Shown: positions 11,082 to 22,608 of the stretch, one piece after another
How positions within the stretch are numbered: the first letter of the stretch is position 1
Layout: the number at the start of each line of letters is the position of its first letter
DNA from: Symbiodinium sp. CCMP2592
Lineage: Eukaryota > Sar > Dinophyceae > Suessiales > Symbiodiniaceae
Length of the DNA stretch: 64,000 nt
Direction of reading: 5' to 3'
Assembly (NCBI GenBank): GCA_905221615.1
Contig: CAJNDT010000602.1
Span: 446,986-510,985, forward strand
The notes under the pieces: generated by a model
Databases searched by the model: none
Told to the model about the DNA's origin: nothing
The model's input: the letters and a program-made list of their open reading frames with translations, nothing else
Translations under genes and position numbers: made by a program

Positions 11082-12576
11082 CTATGCCATGGTTTTCTGC
11101 TGCGGAACGTCCGAGCCGTAGTCACCGAGCCCTTTGAAGCCGTGCATTCCGGTGAATTTGGCTAGAAGGCCCGGCATGAAAACGGCAGGCCCTTCACCTT
11201 CAGGAGGGCTGCCGCAAGTCCCACAGGCCCCGGAACAGCCAGGCACGCAGCACCAACAGCAGGGGGGAGGGCAACATGGATAGCCTCCCCCACACGGGAG
11301 GCAGCAGCACACATGCGCCGGTGCCGGAAGACCAGCCCAAACCATATATCCACCTGGCCCGTGGCCCATCTTCACATTCATCGGATGAATACCCTCCTTG
11401 GGAGGAACCCAGGCTTTCGGCGGTTTGCCCTCCAGGATCGCAAGAGCCTGCTTGGCACAATGTGTGGCTGCTGCACTGATGATCACTGTGACCGGGTGGC
11501 CAACAATCTTCTTGTTCGTCACGTTGACGCCCAAGACTTCCGGATGGACGGAAGACTGCATGCACTCGTTGACAGGCATGATGCCTGGTTCGAGGGTAAT
11601 GGGTCAACAACAACGGATAAGGGCATACATCAATCAAAACCCAACTAAGCCAGGATCTGATAGTACGAGCTGGCAAAAAGCAGCTGCAGCTTGTAGTACA
11701 CTCTGACACAGTCAACAGCAAAAAACTTTAGCCAGAAGTTGACAGCTCTACTGCAATAGAAGCAGTAGCAGAAGCGGCAGTAGGAGCGATGGGCGTAGAG
11801 CGACTAACACGAGTGGCAGTAGTCTCGTGGTGGTGGTGGTGCTGGTGGTGCTGGTGGTGCTGGTGGTGCTGCTGGTGGTGGTGGTGGTGGTGGTCGTGGT
11901 GGTGGTGGTGGTGGTCGTAGTAGTTGTAGTAGTAGTAGTAGTAGTAGCAGAAGATGTAGCAGTAGAAGAAGGGGTAGTCGCGGCAGTAGCAGTAGCATTA
12001 GGAGTAGCAGAAGAAGTAGCAGTAGAAGTAGTGGTAGTAGTAGTAGTAGTAGTCGTCGTCGTCGTCGTCGTAGCCGTAGCAGTTGCACTACAAGTAGCAG
12101 CAGAAGTAGCAGTAGGGAGTAGAAGTAGTAGTAGTAGTAGGAGTAGTAGTAGGAGTAGTAGTAGTAGCCGTAGCAGTAGCACTACACGTAGCAGTAGAAG
12201 TAGCAGTAGGGAGTAGAAGTAGGAGTAGTAGTAGGAGTAGTAGTAGGAGTAGTAGTAGTAGTAGCAGCAGCAGCAGCAGTAGCAGTAGCAGTAGCAGTAG
12301 CAGTAGCAGGAGCAGCAGCAGCAGCAGCAGCAGCAGTAGCAGTAGCAGCAGCAGTAGTGGTAGTAGTAGTAGTAGTAGTAGGAGGCAACGTAGTGGTAGT
12401 GGCAGCGGTAGGTAGTAGTAGTGGGAGCGGTAGGTGGTTCTGGCAGTAGCAGTTGGTAGTAGTAGTAGCAGTAGCAGTAGCAGTAGTAGTAGCAGTAGTA
12501 GTAATAGTAGTAGTAGTAGTAGTAGTAGGAGTAGGTGTAGGAGTAGGAGTAGGAGTAGGAGTAGGAGTAGGAGTAG

Positions 12577-12624
<48 letters not shown>

Positions 12625-12630
12625 GAGTAG

Positions 12631-12684
<54 letters not shown>

Positions 12685-12771
12685 GAGTAGTAGTAGTAGT
12701 AGTAGCGGTAGTAGTAGCAGTAGCAGGAGTGGAAGTGGGAGTGGTACAGTAGTAGTAGTAAGTGTAGTACA

Positions 12772-12828
<57 letters not shown>

Positions 12829-14917
12829 GGGTAGTTGTGCCAGTAGTGCCAGTAGTGGGCGGTAGTGGTAGTGGTAGTACGTAGGAGTAGTAGGAGTAGC
12901 AGTAGCAGCAGCAGTTGTTGTTGCTGCTGCTGTATCTCTCTCTCGGTTGTGGTTGTGTTACTTCAGGATCTTTCTGTGTCACATATGTCTTGATGCATTG
13001 CTTCCTTCTTGCATATTGTCTGTGCTCATGTTCTTCTCTACGCGCTTTATATTTTTATGCTTGCTTCATTCTGTTATCTATGATTCGTTTTCTAACTGCT
13101 GTTGATGGCTAGTTGTCTTCTTTAGTTCATTCGTTCCTGTGCTAGTTGTTCCACCTGATGTCCTTCGTTCTTTGTCCTTTCCGTCTGCTTAACTTCTGCA
13201 ATGCACACTTGTTTATTCACCTTCTTCGCTGGGCCTTTCTTATGCGACGTCTTGATGTACTTCCTTCGCTCATTCTTTCTTTCCCGAGGACCTAGCTTTA
13301 AAGATAGCTCAACGTGTTGTTGTCCTAGTTTTCCCGCCTCGTGCTCCCAGGAAGTTTGAGTCGGAAGACTTGAGGTAGCCGGTGTTCGCGCCCATGGCGA
13401 AGCAGGGGATGTAAACATCGAAGCTCAAACTCTCGCCACCCTCAAGCTTCAGGGTTCCCGGGCTCAGGGAAGCTTGTTCACTCTCCGGACCGGATGCAGT
13501 GCCCTGCTTGATTTCTATCTTGAACCTGTTCGTCAAGATGTCCGTCACTTTGGCCACCATCTTCGGATCCGGCTTTTCGGCCTTCTCCCCAAAGTCCGAG
13601 TCCAGGACCTTCCCCGAGCGCGTCAGGAGAACCACTCGCGCCCCATAGCCGTTCCTGGCTCTGAAGTCACCGCACATCTCCAGGCCCACCAGCCCAGCCC
13701 CGTTGAAAACAACGGTCTTGGCCTTCTTTTGGAGCTGAGTATGATCCTAGCCCAGCTATACAAAAAGAGCTAACCTGCTGATGCTGGCAAGAGTTTACAT
13801 CCCGAAAACCATGTTACAAGCTACCTACCCAGACCCTAATCCCTAAGCCCTAAGCCCGAAACCGTACCCAGCCGCTATGTGGCCTGCTTCAATGCCTCGC
13901 CACAGGCCCGGACTTCGGAAATGCGCTCCGACAAGCTCATCCCGGCTGTTGGAGTGAGCAAGGGGCCTTACTTGTATCGCTGACTGACTGTAGTTGCGAC
14001 TATAGATGACCCTTTTTGCTATAAAAACTGTTCTCATCGTACGACGAAATTTACGAGCCTCACCTCCCCAGCTAACGTCAACAGCCTTTCGACGTGTATG
14101 GGAATTCCAGTACCCAGTCAGAAAGTGCTCATGAATTAAACGCTGCTTAGTCTACTACCGAGGGGCTATTTTGGCCGCTTGCCACGATAAGGACTTTGTA
14201 GTTGAGGACCGTGCCAGCGTGAGGGCCCTTGTTCATCAAGGTGATCTCCTTCTTGTCACAGTCTACCTTACTTGTCCAGTATCATAAAGGCTAACCTCTG
14301 GAATTTCTGTAGGAGTTTTTATACCGAGAAAAGGGTTAAGGGGTTTCTCCGCTCCTACTAAGCTACCGTTTCCGGTGGGCTCAGGAAGTACTCCACATTG
14401 GTCCACTTCTTCATCTTCCACTTCTCCGGGTCGCCGGATGTCCACTTCACGTGCTCCTCCGGGCTGTTCCTGGGTTCTTGTTCAGGGATTTAATGTAAGT
14501 TACCATCATAGGGATCCATAGTAAATCACATTATGGCTTCCTTATTATCATAACTCAAACTAAAGCCCTATACCCTTAAAGGAACCCATATAGATCGCTT
14601 GAAGGAGCCCGTATATATCCTTATTCTAGTAACTTATACAAACTAAACCCTTAAAAAGAACCCAGCTTCAGAAAAACAGCGGCTGCCATAGCCCACTCTT
14701 GGAAGGTGTAGCCGTGGATGTAGGCAACGGACCTAGGATGGCCCTTTAAAGCCTCTGAAAAACACTTGTAAATAGGGTCCTATTAAGGCCGAAACGCCAA
14801 AATATAAAACTATCCCAAAGGCCTATCTAGGGACTTCTTGCTTTTCGCCAGGACCTCGACGGCGTGGAACGCGCTGAGACCCGCGCCAACCACGGCGACA
14901 TCGAAAGACTTTGCCAT
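11082..14917 (-). CDS. FSP1/AIFM2-like FAD- and NAD(P)H-dependent oxidoreductase, six exons
   Basis: Exons by splice and phase matching: 14917-14835, 14469-14367, 14266-14167, 13966-13884, 13722-13347 and 11584-11082, totalling 1248 nt (415 codons plus TAG). Exon 1 begins at ATG and encodes the FAD-binding Rossmann turn VAVVGAGLSAFHA. Exon 3 has the LNYKVLIVASG segment typical of this fold. Exon 5 has the NAD(P)H-binding motif NGAGLVGLEMCGD, and IPCFAMGANTGYL. Exon 6 carries the family C-terminal region. The architecture matches two-dinucleotide-fold oxidoreductases of the AIFM2/FSP1 group (NAD(P)H:quinone reductases acting at membranes). Introns read GT, GT, GC, GC and GA at the donor, all AG at the acceptor. 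Oddities: the usual IGD motif near the second FAD contact reads VLGVNVTN, and exon 6 encodes 13 cysteines within about 31 residues. Intron 5 (1762 bp) holds the trinucleotide array. Function is inferred from fold. A CAG 17 nt before the ATG could be the trans-splice acceptor. Confidence 0.85.
11745..12935. repeat. 1.2-kb compound trinucleotide array, intron 5 of the FSP1-like gene
   Basis: AGT, GGT, AGC and AGG triplets in long runs (for example 12590-12715 and 12773-12825) are mixed with (GGT)n near 11828-11900 and (GTC)n near 12048-12070. Every long frame over it (poly-Val, Ser, Thr) is a repeat shadow. It lies entirely between exons 5 and 6 of the oxidoreductase gene. Confidence 0.95.
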
Positions 14918-14919
14918 GG

Positions 14920-15390
14920 CAAATGTCCCCTGTACTAAAACACGGCCAGGTCGCGCCGAAGTTGGCTTGAGTCTTCAACGCTCCCACACATATGCAGCCG
15001 GGTGACTGGCTTCGTAAAGTCTGCATGTGCATGGGCCTAAGACGTTGATAACTGTAACACGACGATGCCCGAGCCACGATGTCAATAGTTGAAACTGCAG
15101 GAGGAGGCAAAGCTCCACATAAGCAAGCAGAGATCCGATTTAGACCGACGGAGCTTGCAGTAGAGCTGAACGTGGATCCCGAAGTCAAGCTGTTGCAGTT
15201 GCAAGTGCAGGCAACATCAACAACGAAACGCCTGCATCCTGACTACCACACTTGTCAGATGCCATCCTGACATGCTTTCCGGAATTTCGGGCCCATGCAT
15301 TTACAATATTCCAGCATTTACAGCGTCTGGCAAGGAGATGTGCTAACACCTTAAACCGCTAAACCCTATATGTAAACCCGAAAGCCTAGT
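14920..15390. other. Upstream region of the FSP1-like gene
   Basis: No clear exon is seen. A 63-codon plus frame (15079-15270) and a 121-codon minus frame (14823-15188) that overlaps exon 1 out of frame are both unsupported. No TATA-like promoter is recognisable, as usual for dinoflagellates. Confidence 0.4.
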
Positions 15391-15392
15391 GT

Positions 15393-15481
15393 ACCCATAG
15401 GCTCCACAGTAGTTCCTTTTGGGGTCCATATTCAGAATACTATAAGGTAATCAAAAAGGAACTACTATGGCGCCTATGGGT
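15393..15481. mobile_element. MITE-like palindrome, family B copy 1
   Basis: Ends ACCCATAGGCTCC and its complement; inner arm AGTAGTTCCTTTT. Family B has nine copies in the window. Confidence 0.85.
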
Positions 15482-16534
15482 CGAAGCCAAAAGCTGCTCG
15501 CGCGCTCCAAATGCCGACAGAGTTGCTCCAGGAGTTGAGGTTCGGATGGTGGCGCCACGGGCCCTGTCACAATCCCAGAGGGTCCACGTTTCACTATGGT
15601 ACATACTTATAGGGTATTTTTGGGCATAAGTATTACCATAATGATACTTGGACCCTTTAGGAATGGGGGCTTAGGGTGCAGGGTTTAGGGCTTGGGGTGT
15701 AGCGTTGCTGATACGTGGGGCCCCTCCACATTTTTAACAGGAGACCAACATGGAATTGCCTACACATTCTGCAGTCACTGCCAAGCACACTGAGTCATGC
15801 TCCGCTCTGTTGAGGCTTATTGTAGGGTTTAGGGCTCCGTTCTATCAAGACCTGGGCTTGAACTCCTGCCTATTCTAAGATTCTAAGAAGGGCGTCTGTG
15901 AGTGTTTGCATTCTCATACATGCCGGTTCCTTAATATAGGCGCCTTAATAATTAGAATAAGGCGTTGAGGCCCACTAAACAATCTTCATAAGAAGGAACC
16001 CCAAAATAGTATAGGACATCATTAAGGCGCCTATATTATGTGGTTTCTGTGCAGGGGAACTTTCATGTAGAACAACCTGCGGCAAATTTTGGCAAACACA
16101 ATGAGCTGCGATACTGTCCTGACTCTGAGCATCAAAGGGACAGTGCCTCGGCAGTACTCTCCTAGATAGTTGCATACACTACATACACCCTTACACTATT
16201 GGCTTTAAGCGGGCAAACCCAAACCCCTAAACCTCTAAATCCCACGAGCCCGAAACAAATGAACACCAAGCCCCTAAACCCTAAACAGATGCAAACCCTC
16301 CATAATCCGAGCGGCGCGGCCGCGAGGGGGGGCAGGCCAGGTCTTCAGCAGACCAAGGTGGCGGGAAGGCGTAATACTCGTAGACCTCTCGCACTTCCCT
16401 AAACCCTAAACCCTGAACCCTAAACCCCACAGAGAGCATTGCAAACATGGATATGAATGGAACGGTTTTGGGGTTAAGGGGTTAGGGCCTGAGGGCCTTA
16501 GGGCTTCAGGGGTTTAGGATGTATTGTCGGTAAT

Positions 16535-16640
16535 TTAGGGGTTTAGGGTTTAGGGTTTAGGGGTTTAGGGTTTAGGGTTTAGGGGTTTAGGGTTTAGGGT
16601 TTAGGGTTTAGGGGTTTAGGGTTTAGGGTTTAGGGGCTAA
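16535..16640 (+). repeat. Interstitial telomere-like (TTTAGGG)n tract
   Basis: About 14 near-perfect TTTAGGG or TTTAGGGG units, one of the longest uninterrupted tracts in the window. Confidence 0.95.
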
Positions 16641-16727
16641 GCTTCTCAGGATCCGAAGCTTAGTCGGCGGGGGAGCTCCGGGGCTTGGGAACGTGGAGGA
16701 TGCAGCATGGACATTCACAAGACGTAC

Positions 16728-16836
16728 ATGTGGGTAGTTGTCAAAATGTTGGTCCCTTTTTGGGTACCCTAAATATTAGGTGCCGTAATATAATAAGGAC
16801 CCAAAAAGGGACCATGATTTTGACAACCACCCATGT
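16728..16836. mobile_element. MITE-like palindrome, family E copy 2
   Basis: ACATGTGGGTAGTTGTC and its complement bound the element. The halves share the GGTCCCTTTTTGGGTACC arm with copy 1. Confidence 0.85.
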
Positions 16837-17149
16837 AGGGGCTTTGGTGATAGGCAAAGGGCTTGGGCATTGGGGGGTAGAAAGAATACGGTATAGCTAT
16901 ATAGGGACGATGGGGGAACTATCTTACTAATTCAGGCTTCTGTAGTATGTGCAGACTCCAGCACAAGAGTGCCAACCGTTCCGGAAACTACAACCTCCGG
17001 AAATTGCTACCCGGATCGGTCACAGGGAAAACCACGGAAGCAACATCAAGCGAAGGAACCTTCAATCCCTAAAGTCAGCCCTAAACCCTAAAGTGTCATA
17101 ACATTCCACCCTAAACCCCGAAGCCCGAAAAGTCTAAACCCTAATCATC

Positions 17150-17535
17150 CTCTGCTCTCTGCTGGGATCGACATGTCGGAGCGCCAGAGCCTCCAAGGCG
17201 TTCGTGGGCTCCTCCTGCTCCTCAAAAGGCTCCTCCGGGCCTGCAGGAAAGTTTTAGGGTAAAGGACAAGGGGCTCAGGGCTTTTGCCAACCAATCCGCT
17301 TATTGGGTGTTTAGTGGCTCCTTCCCTGCAGTTATTATACCACTGTGGATTACATGTTTTTGACTGACGAATGATGATGCCAACCTTGCGACAAACGACG
17401 CAGTTCCGCACTCCGCCTCGTACTGTACTATAATGCAACGATTTCCGAGTTGGCCTCAGAATGTCCTTGAGCCAAGGGTAGGTGAACAGCGGGCTTGACT
17501 TGCTAGTGAAGCCCGCCATCTTCAGTTTCATCATG
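17150..17535 (-). CDS. Candidate exons, unknown acidic protein
   Basis: Two minus-strand islands: about 17390-17535 (MMKLKMAGFTSKSSPLF and KDILRPTRKSLHYSTVRG) and 17150-17242 (PEEPFEEQEEPTNALEALAL), the second following an AG and rich in Glu. A canonical intron would fit between them. No family is recognised. The flanks are telomere-like heptamers. Confidence 0.35.
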
Positions 17536-17695
17536 CCACAAAGACCCTTATATTCCAATATTAAAGGTATAGTAGCGTAACTATGTACTCTGTCAAGGAA
17601 CCCTTTACCATGAGGCTCAGGCTCAATGATGCTTAGGGCTCAAGCTTTTTCTAATACCTTCAAGCCAAGTCCAAGCACCTCAGTGCTGCAAGATG

Positions 17696-17790
17696 CAAAA
17701 AACCCTAAACCCTAAACTCTAAACCCTAAACCCCAAAACCCCAAACCCCTAAACCCTAAACCCCAAAACCCTAAACCCCAAAACCCAACC
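17696..17790 (-). repeat. Telomere-like CCCTAAA/CCCCAAA tract
   Basis: About 13 heptamer-type units, mixed CCCTAAA and CCCCAAA. Confidence 0.9.
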
Positions 17791-17894
17791 GCAAAACCTT
17801 ATCTGACCCAAGCCGCACTGCCATGCGAGGCCCGACTCCAAAGCCATAAACGGAAACATCAGGATATGCAAATTCGGGTGTCAAAAGTTTGTGT

Positions 17895-17970
17895 AGGGTT
17901 TGGGGTTTAAGGTTTCATTAGGGTTTAGGGGTTCAGGGTTTAGGAGGTTTAGGGTTTAGGGGTTTTGAGG
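17895..17970 (+). repeat. Telomere-like TTTAGGG tract
   Basis: Short degenerate tandem, orientation opposite to the tract at 17696. Confidence 0.8.
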
Positions 17971-18509
17971 GCTTCGCCACAGGCATACCTACAACACAGC
18001 ATACAGTAACCCAGAAAGTCCGTATCTAGCGCAGGGATGTACACTACTAAATCCCCAAGGGTCCAAGTACCTGATAATTATATACCCTCCCACGTATGAA
18101 CCTACATAGCTGCTATCCTAAACCCAAGTACCTTGTTTATTGGGTCCTTTGGACCCATGGGGAACCAGTATCCCTCCTCTCCGAGATTCGCCTCTCCGCT
18201 GGCTGCTTGCACTCGCAGGGCGGGCCTGGCGATTGGCGGTTTAGGGTTTAGGGTTTAGGGCTCCTGTTGCTGTGGCGAACCCTTCGTTTATAGCGATGTT
18301 TGGTACATGTTCAACTCCCGAACATCAGGTCTCGCACAAGGAACGACTACGACTACCGTAGTTTAATACTTGCTCTGAATCTTGCTGTCGATGTCGCTGT
18401 CATGCTGCTGTCGAGTCCATCGTCGGTTTCGACGTCGTCGCCGAGGTTGGTGCGAGTGTGTGCGTATGCCGGTGCGTACGTACATCACATAAATGCAAAT
18501 CGCGGCACT
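17971..18509. other. Possible exon islands, strand uncertain
   Basis: A palindrome-like stretch with GGGTCCAAGTACC ends lies at about 18058-18165. A minus island at about 18365-18460 (LGDDVETDDGLDSSM) is overlapped by a 128-codon plus frame that runs into the family A element, so neither is called. Confidence 0.3.
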
Positions 18510-18611
18510 TGGGGGTTTCCGAAAATTAGGGTACCTTATTTGGGGTCCTTACAATCAGGATCCTATTGTTTAGGGTGCTATATTAGGGTCCCCTATTTTC
18601 GGAAACTCCCA
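18510..18611. mobile_element. MITE-like palindrome, family A copy 1
   Basis: The inverted ends are TGGG(G/A)GTTTCCGAAAAT and its complement; the core has GGATCC and TATTTAGGGT. Six full copies of family A lie in the window. Confidence 0.9.
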
Positions 18612-18709
18612 CTTTGCGGGACCTTGTGGACAATAGTCAGATCGGGCTCCAAGACCGTGCTGTCTCCCGCCAGCTCGTCGGTATGAAAAGTCTCCTTAGC
18701 TGTAGTCGC

Positions 18710-18805
18710 GGCTCCATATACCTTTATAGTAGATACTTAAGGCTTCAAGGGGTCCCTATATAGGTACTTTAAGGCCTAAGTATATACTATATGGGTACAT
18801 GGAGC
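18710..18805. mobile_element. MITE-like palindrome, ends GGCTCCATATACC
   Basis: Inverted halves meet at GGGTCCCTATATAGG, with ends GGCTCCAT(A/G)TACC. This is a singleton family in this window. Confidence 0.65.
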
Positions 18806-18859
18806 CTTGAGGTTCTGGTTGTAGGGTCCTTAGCCGTAGGCGACCAGTTCTTAGTGTAG

Positions 18860-18966
18860 GGTATAGGCTCCATGTAGTTCCTTTTTCGTTAACCAGTTCT
18901 ATGGTTTGGATTCTATACTACAAGTTCGGTTAATCAAAAAAGGAACTACAATGGAGACTACGGGTA
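18860..18966. mobile_element. MITE-like palindrome, family B copy 2
   Basis: TAGGCTCCATGTAGTTCCTTTTT and its complement arms, with a longer core than other copies. Confidence 0.8.
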
Positions 18967-19075
18967 GGGTGTAGGGCTAAAGGCGCTGCCTTTGGAAAGC
19001 ATGTTCCGATCATCTTCGCTCAGGATACCCGAGGATCATCAGCCACAAGCTTTCCGGCTCAATTTCATAAGACAA

Positions 19076-19757
19076 TTAGATGTGCAGGACGCACTGAGTC
19101 TGACTGACGGCGAGATCGAAAGACTCCGAGTTTAGTTGACACAACATGAGAGTCCAAGCGGCGTAGTAGCTGTCGTCTGGTTGCGGCTGGAATGTCACGG
19201 CTTGCACATCCTGCAGGAAGCAACCGCAAGCATGGTAGCGCCCTTTCGCGCAACGCCGTCGTGCCTCCTGCTTGGCCTTCTCATTGGTGCACATGTGGAC
19301 AGAGCGCAAGTCCTTCGGAGCACGTTTCCCGAAACCCGAATGTATGAAATGCATGGGACTTCCTCATTTCAACTCACATATAATAACAACTGTTGCAATA
19401 GAAATCGTGACAGTGAGGATAGCTGTTACAAGTAAAACAACAACACCAGAAGCAGCAGCAACAACAGCAACAATGAATCACAAACGTAACAATATCAATG
19501 AGAGCAAACTCATGTCTAACAAGAATACGAAGAACGGCAGAAGCAACAGCAATAACAATGATACAACCGTCATGATCATGGTACTCCTCACAATCTGTCT
19601 AGTAATCGTAACACAACACCAGTGACAATTGGTAGGTAATAATTAGCACTAAATGCCCGACATGTAACCCGAACACGCCCGGTCTGATCGGCCTCGATGA
19701 TGTCACGAAACGTATCCACACCGTTGAAGGCGGGCAAGTCCTGCATGTCCTGGCATA
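19076..19757 (-). CDS. Candidate two-exon gene segment, unknown protein
   Basis: The upstream island (about 19640-19757) contains FNGVDTFRDIIEADQTGRVR. The downstream frame (19076-19354, ending TAA) contains RCAKGRYHACGCFLQDVQAV and AAWTLMLCQLNSESFDLAV. Both are on the minus strand and non-repetitive. The 3' frame is 92 codons, longer than most chance frames here. No domain is recognised; the intron borders between them are not resolved. Confidence 0.4.
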
Positions 19758-20625
19758 AGTATCATAACCCCAGTTAGGGTTTAGGGTTTGGAGTTCAGGG
19801 TTGAGGGCGCCAGCATCAGTTAATAACAAGTTGCGAATCTGGTAGATTCTGAAAGTAGTTGACCCTTCTTGGTGTGCCTTCAAATAAAGACCTGACTAAG
19901 CTGCCATGGCCACTCTCAGCACAGGACTGATGAAATTGACAGGTTATTGGGTATTACAGTAGCATCGCCACTCAGGGGGCGCACACTTCATTGCCGATCG
20001 TCTTGCGATGTGCTCGAACACCAACCCCCAACTCCGACGTAGAGACAACATCTACAAACTGGATACTAGACTACAAGAAACTCCGAAACCTTAACCTTGA
20101 CATACACGGAACCCCCGAGAACCAAAACCCTGAATCCCTCAACCCGTTTCCTCTAAATAGACTCAACCACCAAGGCCCTTTACGACCTCATGAAGAGGTC
20201 CCGTGGCCTCCTCGCCATGCCCCTCGGAGAGATCCTGCCAGTTGCAAGAATTCTTGTACCTTTTCTGAACACATACGAGTCACGGGATTTAGGACCTATG
20301 GTTTAGGAGGTGAAGGGCAGCAGGTGCCACTTGTATGTTATGCAAGCTGTAGCTGCATGCAGTAAGATTTTACGTACACTGGAGCAGCACATCACCAAGC
20401 GGAATGAACATACAGGTAGGAATGATGCTGTGAATGATGTCTAAGCCATGGGGACGGGGGGAGAGATGGTGATGATGATGGGGGTTTAGGGTTTACGGGC
20501 TTAGGGTTCACGACACAAAGCTTGCTGGCACTAGCTTGATCACTGGTGGCGATGCAACTGCTACTTGTGTACCAATTGCCAGGGCAATGCCCTAAACCCT
20601 AAACCCTGCCACAACAACAAAAACT
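19758..20625. other. Interval with an unassigned plus-strand island
   Basis: A plus-strand open island at about 20179-20308 (LLAMPLGEILPVARILVPFL) looks protein-like and would be the only plus-strand host exon nearby. With no homology I leave it uncalled. TTTAGGG-like heptamers lie at 19775-19800 and 20482-20510. Confidence 0.3.
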
Positions 20626-20644
20626 ACTGCTAGTACTACTACTC

Positions 20645-20685
<41 letters not shown>

Positions 20686-20719
20686 GCTGCTACTCCTACT
20701 ACTACTACTACTACTACTA

Positions 20720-20754
<35 letters not shown>

Positions 20755-20825
20755 ACTCCTACTACTACTACTACTACTACGACGACTACGACTACTACTA
20801 CTACTACTACCACCACTACCACCAG
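20626..20825. repeat. (ACT)n trinucleotide array
   Basis: ACT runs with an interrupted GCT block at about 20722-20753 and CGA at about 20780. Poly-Val and poly-Ser frames over it are shadows. Confidence 0.95.
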
Positions 20826-20959
20826 TGTCTCTGCTGGGACTCATAGCAGCGAGCGATCCCTCGAAAAGTATCCTGGCAGGGCTGTCCTGGCATTCGGCTT
20901 CCACCTCTGGAGCCACCTTGTTAGGTCCTGCAGGAAGAAAACGGAAGACTATACATGTA

Positions 20960-21124
20960 CATATATGCACGATTTGATCGATATAGTGAGATATAATACA
21001 TGTGTCATAACAGGGTCAAGTCTATTATGTGATGCGGCGAAACACCATAGCACAATATAACAAACGAACACAACAACAACAACATACACACACACCCCAA
21101 CAAACACATGCGCACAGATGTGTG

Positions 21125-21170
<46 letters not shown>

Positions 21171-22110
21171 ATAGATCATATATGTACATTGAGATTTGCT
21201 TGCATGTATATGTAGGTGAATATGTATGTGTGTATGCATATGTTTATGCTTCTTTAACAAACCAAAAAATGAAACACACAAACAAACAAACAATATGGCA
21301 AACGCAGCCTAATATATTTGTATATACGGTGAGAGACTGAATAGTATACGAGAGGTGCATATATATATATGTACATATATATATATATATGTATGAAGGT
21401 GTACAAATTTTTGTCTGTGTGTACATCTATTACTATTATAGCTAGCATGTCGGTATACCGAACTGTTCCAAAGTAAAACATACATGTGCAAAACTGCTAT
21501 ACAGTATAAGAGCTACCATCACGGTATAAAGATGTTGCCATATGGTGAAATATCGTATAAAAAGTACTGTAACGTGAGATATACAATCAACTTGATTGAC
21601 AGAACATAGCATACGCAGTATAAAACGAAATGCACACAATACCAGCATGATACAGTACCTGCTCATACAGCACAGCATGTTTTAACAACAAGACAATGCA
21701 GCATAAAAGGTAGTGTAAGGCAACATATTCTTGCATATTTATGATGTAATGCGACAGATAAACAACAAATGAAACAATGCATAACATACCTTAATACGTC
21801 GTAGCAAGATCTAACAGAAAATCTACACTACCATAGCATGCCGTATCGCACCAAGTCATATCATATGGTATAACATTCCATAACATATCAGCGGTATGAC
21901 TTTATGTCATAACATAGCATCATGCAGCAAAACAGCATACAAGATACTATTTTGTATGATAATATGAAAGAACATAGAGCATTACAGCATAACACTATCT
22001 AGTACAGTATAATGTCGCCATACAGCAGTATCATGCAAGGTGATACAACATAACATTTTGCACAATACTACTACCTGTGTTGTGTATGTATAATATACAC
22101 ATACAGATAC
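20960..22110. other. AT-rich block with microsatellites and degenerate ACATAGCATA words
   Basis: (AT)n lies at about 21131-21168 and 21358-21392. From about 21440 to 22060 the sequence is dominated by degenerate repeats of ACAGCATAAC-like words. No frame is convincing: the several 60-110 codon frames here have skewed Tyr, Ile and His composition from the repeats. Confidence 0.7.
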
Positions 22111-22111
22111 A

Positions 22112-22435
22112 TCAGGTTCTGATACGGTTTAAACAAAGTTGCTTGCCCTCAAGGCGCAGGGCCAGACAGCGAAAGGCTACAGCGTCGGTGGAGATGAAGA
22201 AACTAGCCCCGGGCAAACGCATGTAACGGCCATCAATTTCTGCATATGTGAATTGAAAGTGAGCTGGTTTAGCAACGCAATGCTTGTACAAAGAACTTGT
22301 GCAAGAGGTTCGCTCGCCTTCGGCGCTCGGCCTCCCTCGGCACACGATGAGCGTTGCTTGGCCGCAGATGGGCCAGACCATTTTGACATAAACGATCAAG
22401 CACACTGGCTGAAGACCCAGAAGCCACTTCCTCAT
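22112..22435 (-). CDS. Candidate frame downstream of the SLC4-like gene
   Basis: A 107-codon minus frame contains HFQFTYAEIDGRYMRLPGAS and ends at TGA. A 128-codon plus frame (22139-22525) overlaps it, so the strand is not proven. I favour minus because the neighbouring SLC4-like gene is on that strand. No family is recognised. Confidence 0.3.
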   Translation of the reverse strand: MRKWLLGLQPVCLIVYVKMVWPICGQATLIVCRGRPSAEGERTSCTSSLYKHCVAKPAHFQFTYAEIDGRYMRLPGASFFISTDAVAFRCLALRLEGKQLCLNRIRT

Positions 22436-22608
22436 GAACCCCTCATTTCCCTAAACCGACAGGGTCGTTGCAACCGTGCTGGATCAGGTTTGCCAGCAAA
22501 AGCCTTCAAAGAAGGGCTTCGCTGACGAGTCCCGAAGAACCAAAACTTACTATGTTGAATTTTGCAAGCAGGTCCGGCTGAGTAGCCTCCCTATTCACCT
22601 TTGCTCTC

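Larger units (their letters stand above)
15482..17145. other. Repeat-rich interval with undecided open frames
   Basis: The interval contains a palindrome at about 15575-15665, family F pieces at about 15925-16045 and short open islands at 15482-15585 and 16075-16175. These islands read well on both strands, so they are not called. No domain is recognised. Confidence 0.35.

Noticed and set aside
12182..12982. 266-codon poly-Thr frame and other poly-Val/Ser/Leu frames
   Set aside because: Pure trinucleotide-repeat shadows lying in an intron of the FSP1-like gene.
17466..17478. Complement of TTGGCTCAAG as a spliced-leader relic
   Set aside because: Only ten bases match and it lies inside a candidate exon encoding YPWLKDILRP.
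20949..21787. Several 60-114 codon Tyr/Cys/Val-rich frames
   Set aside because: AT-rich repeat block with skewed composition and frames on both strands.
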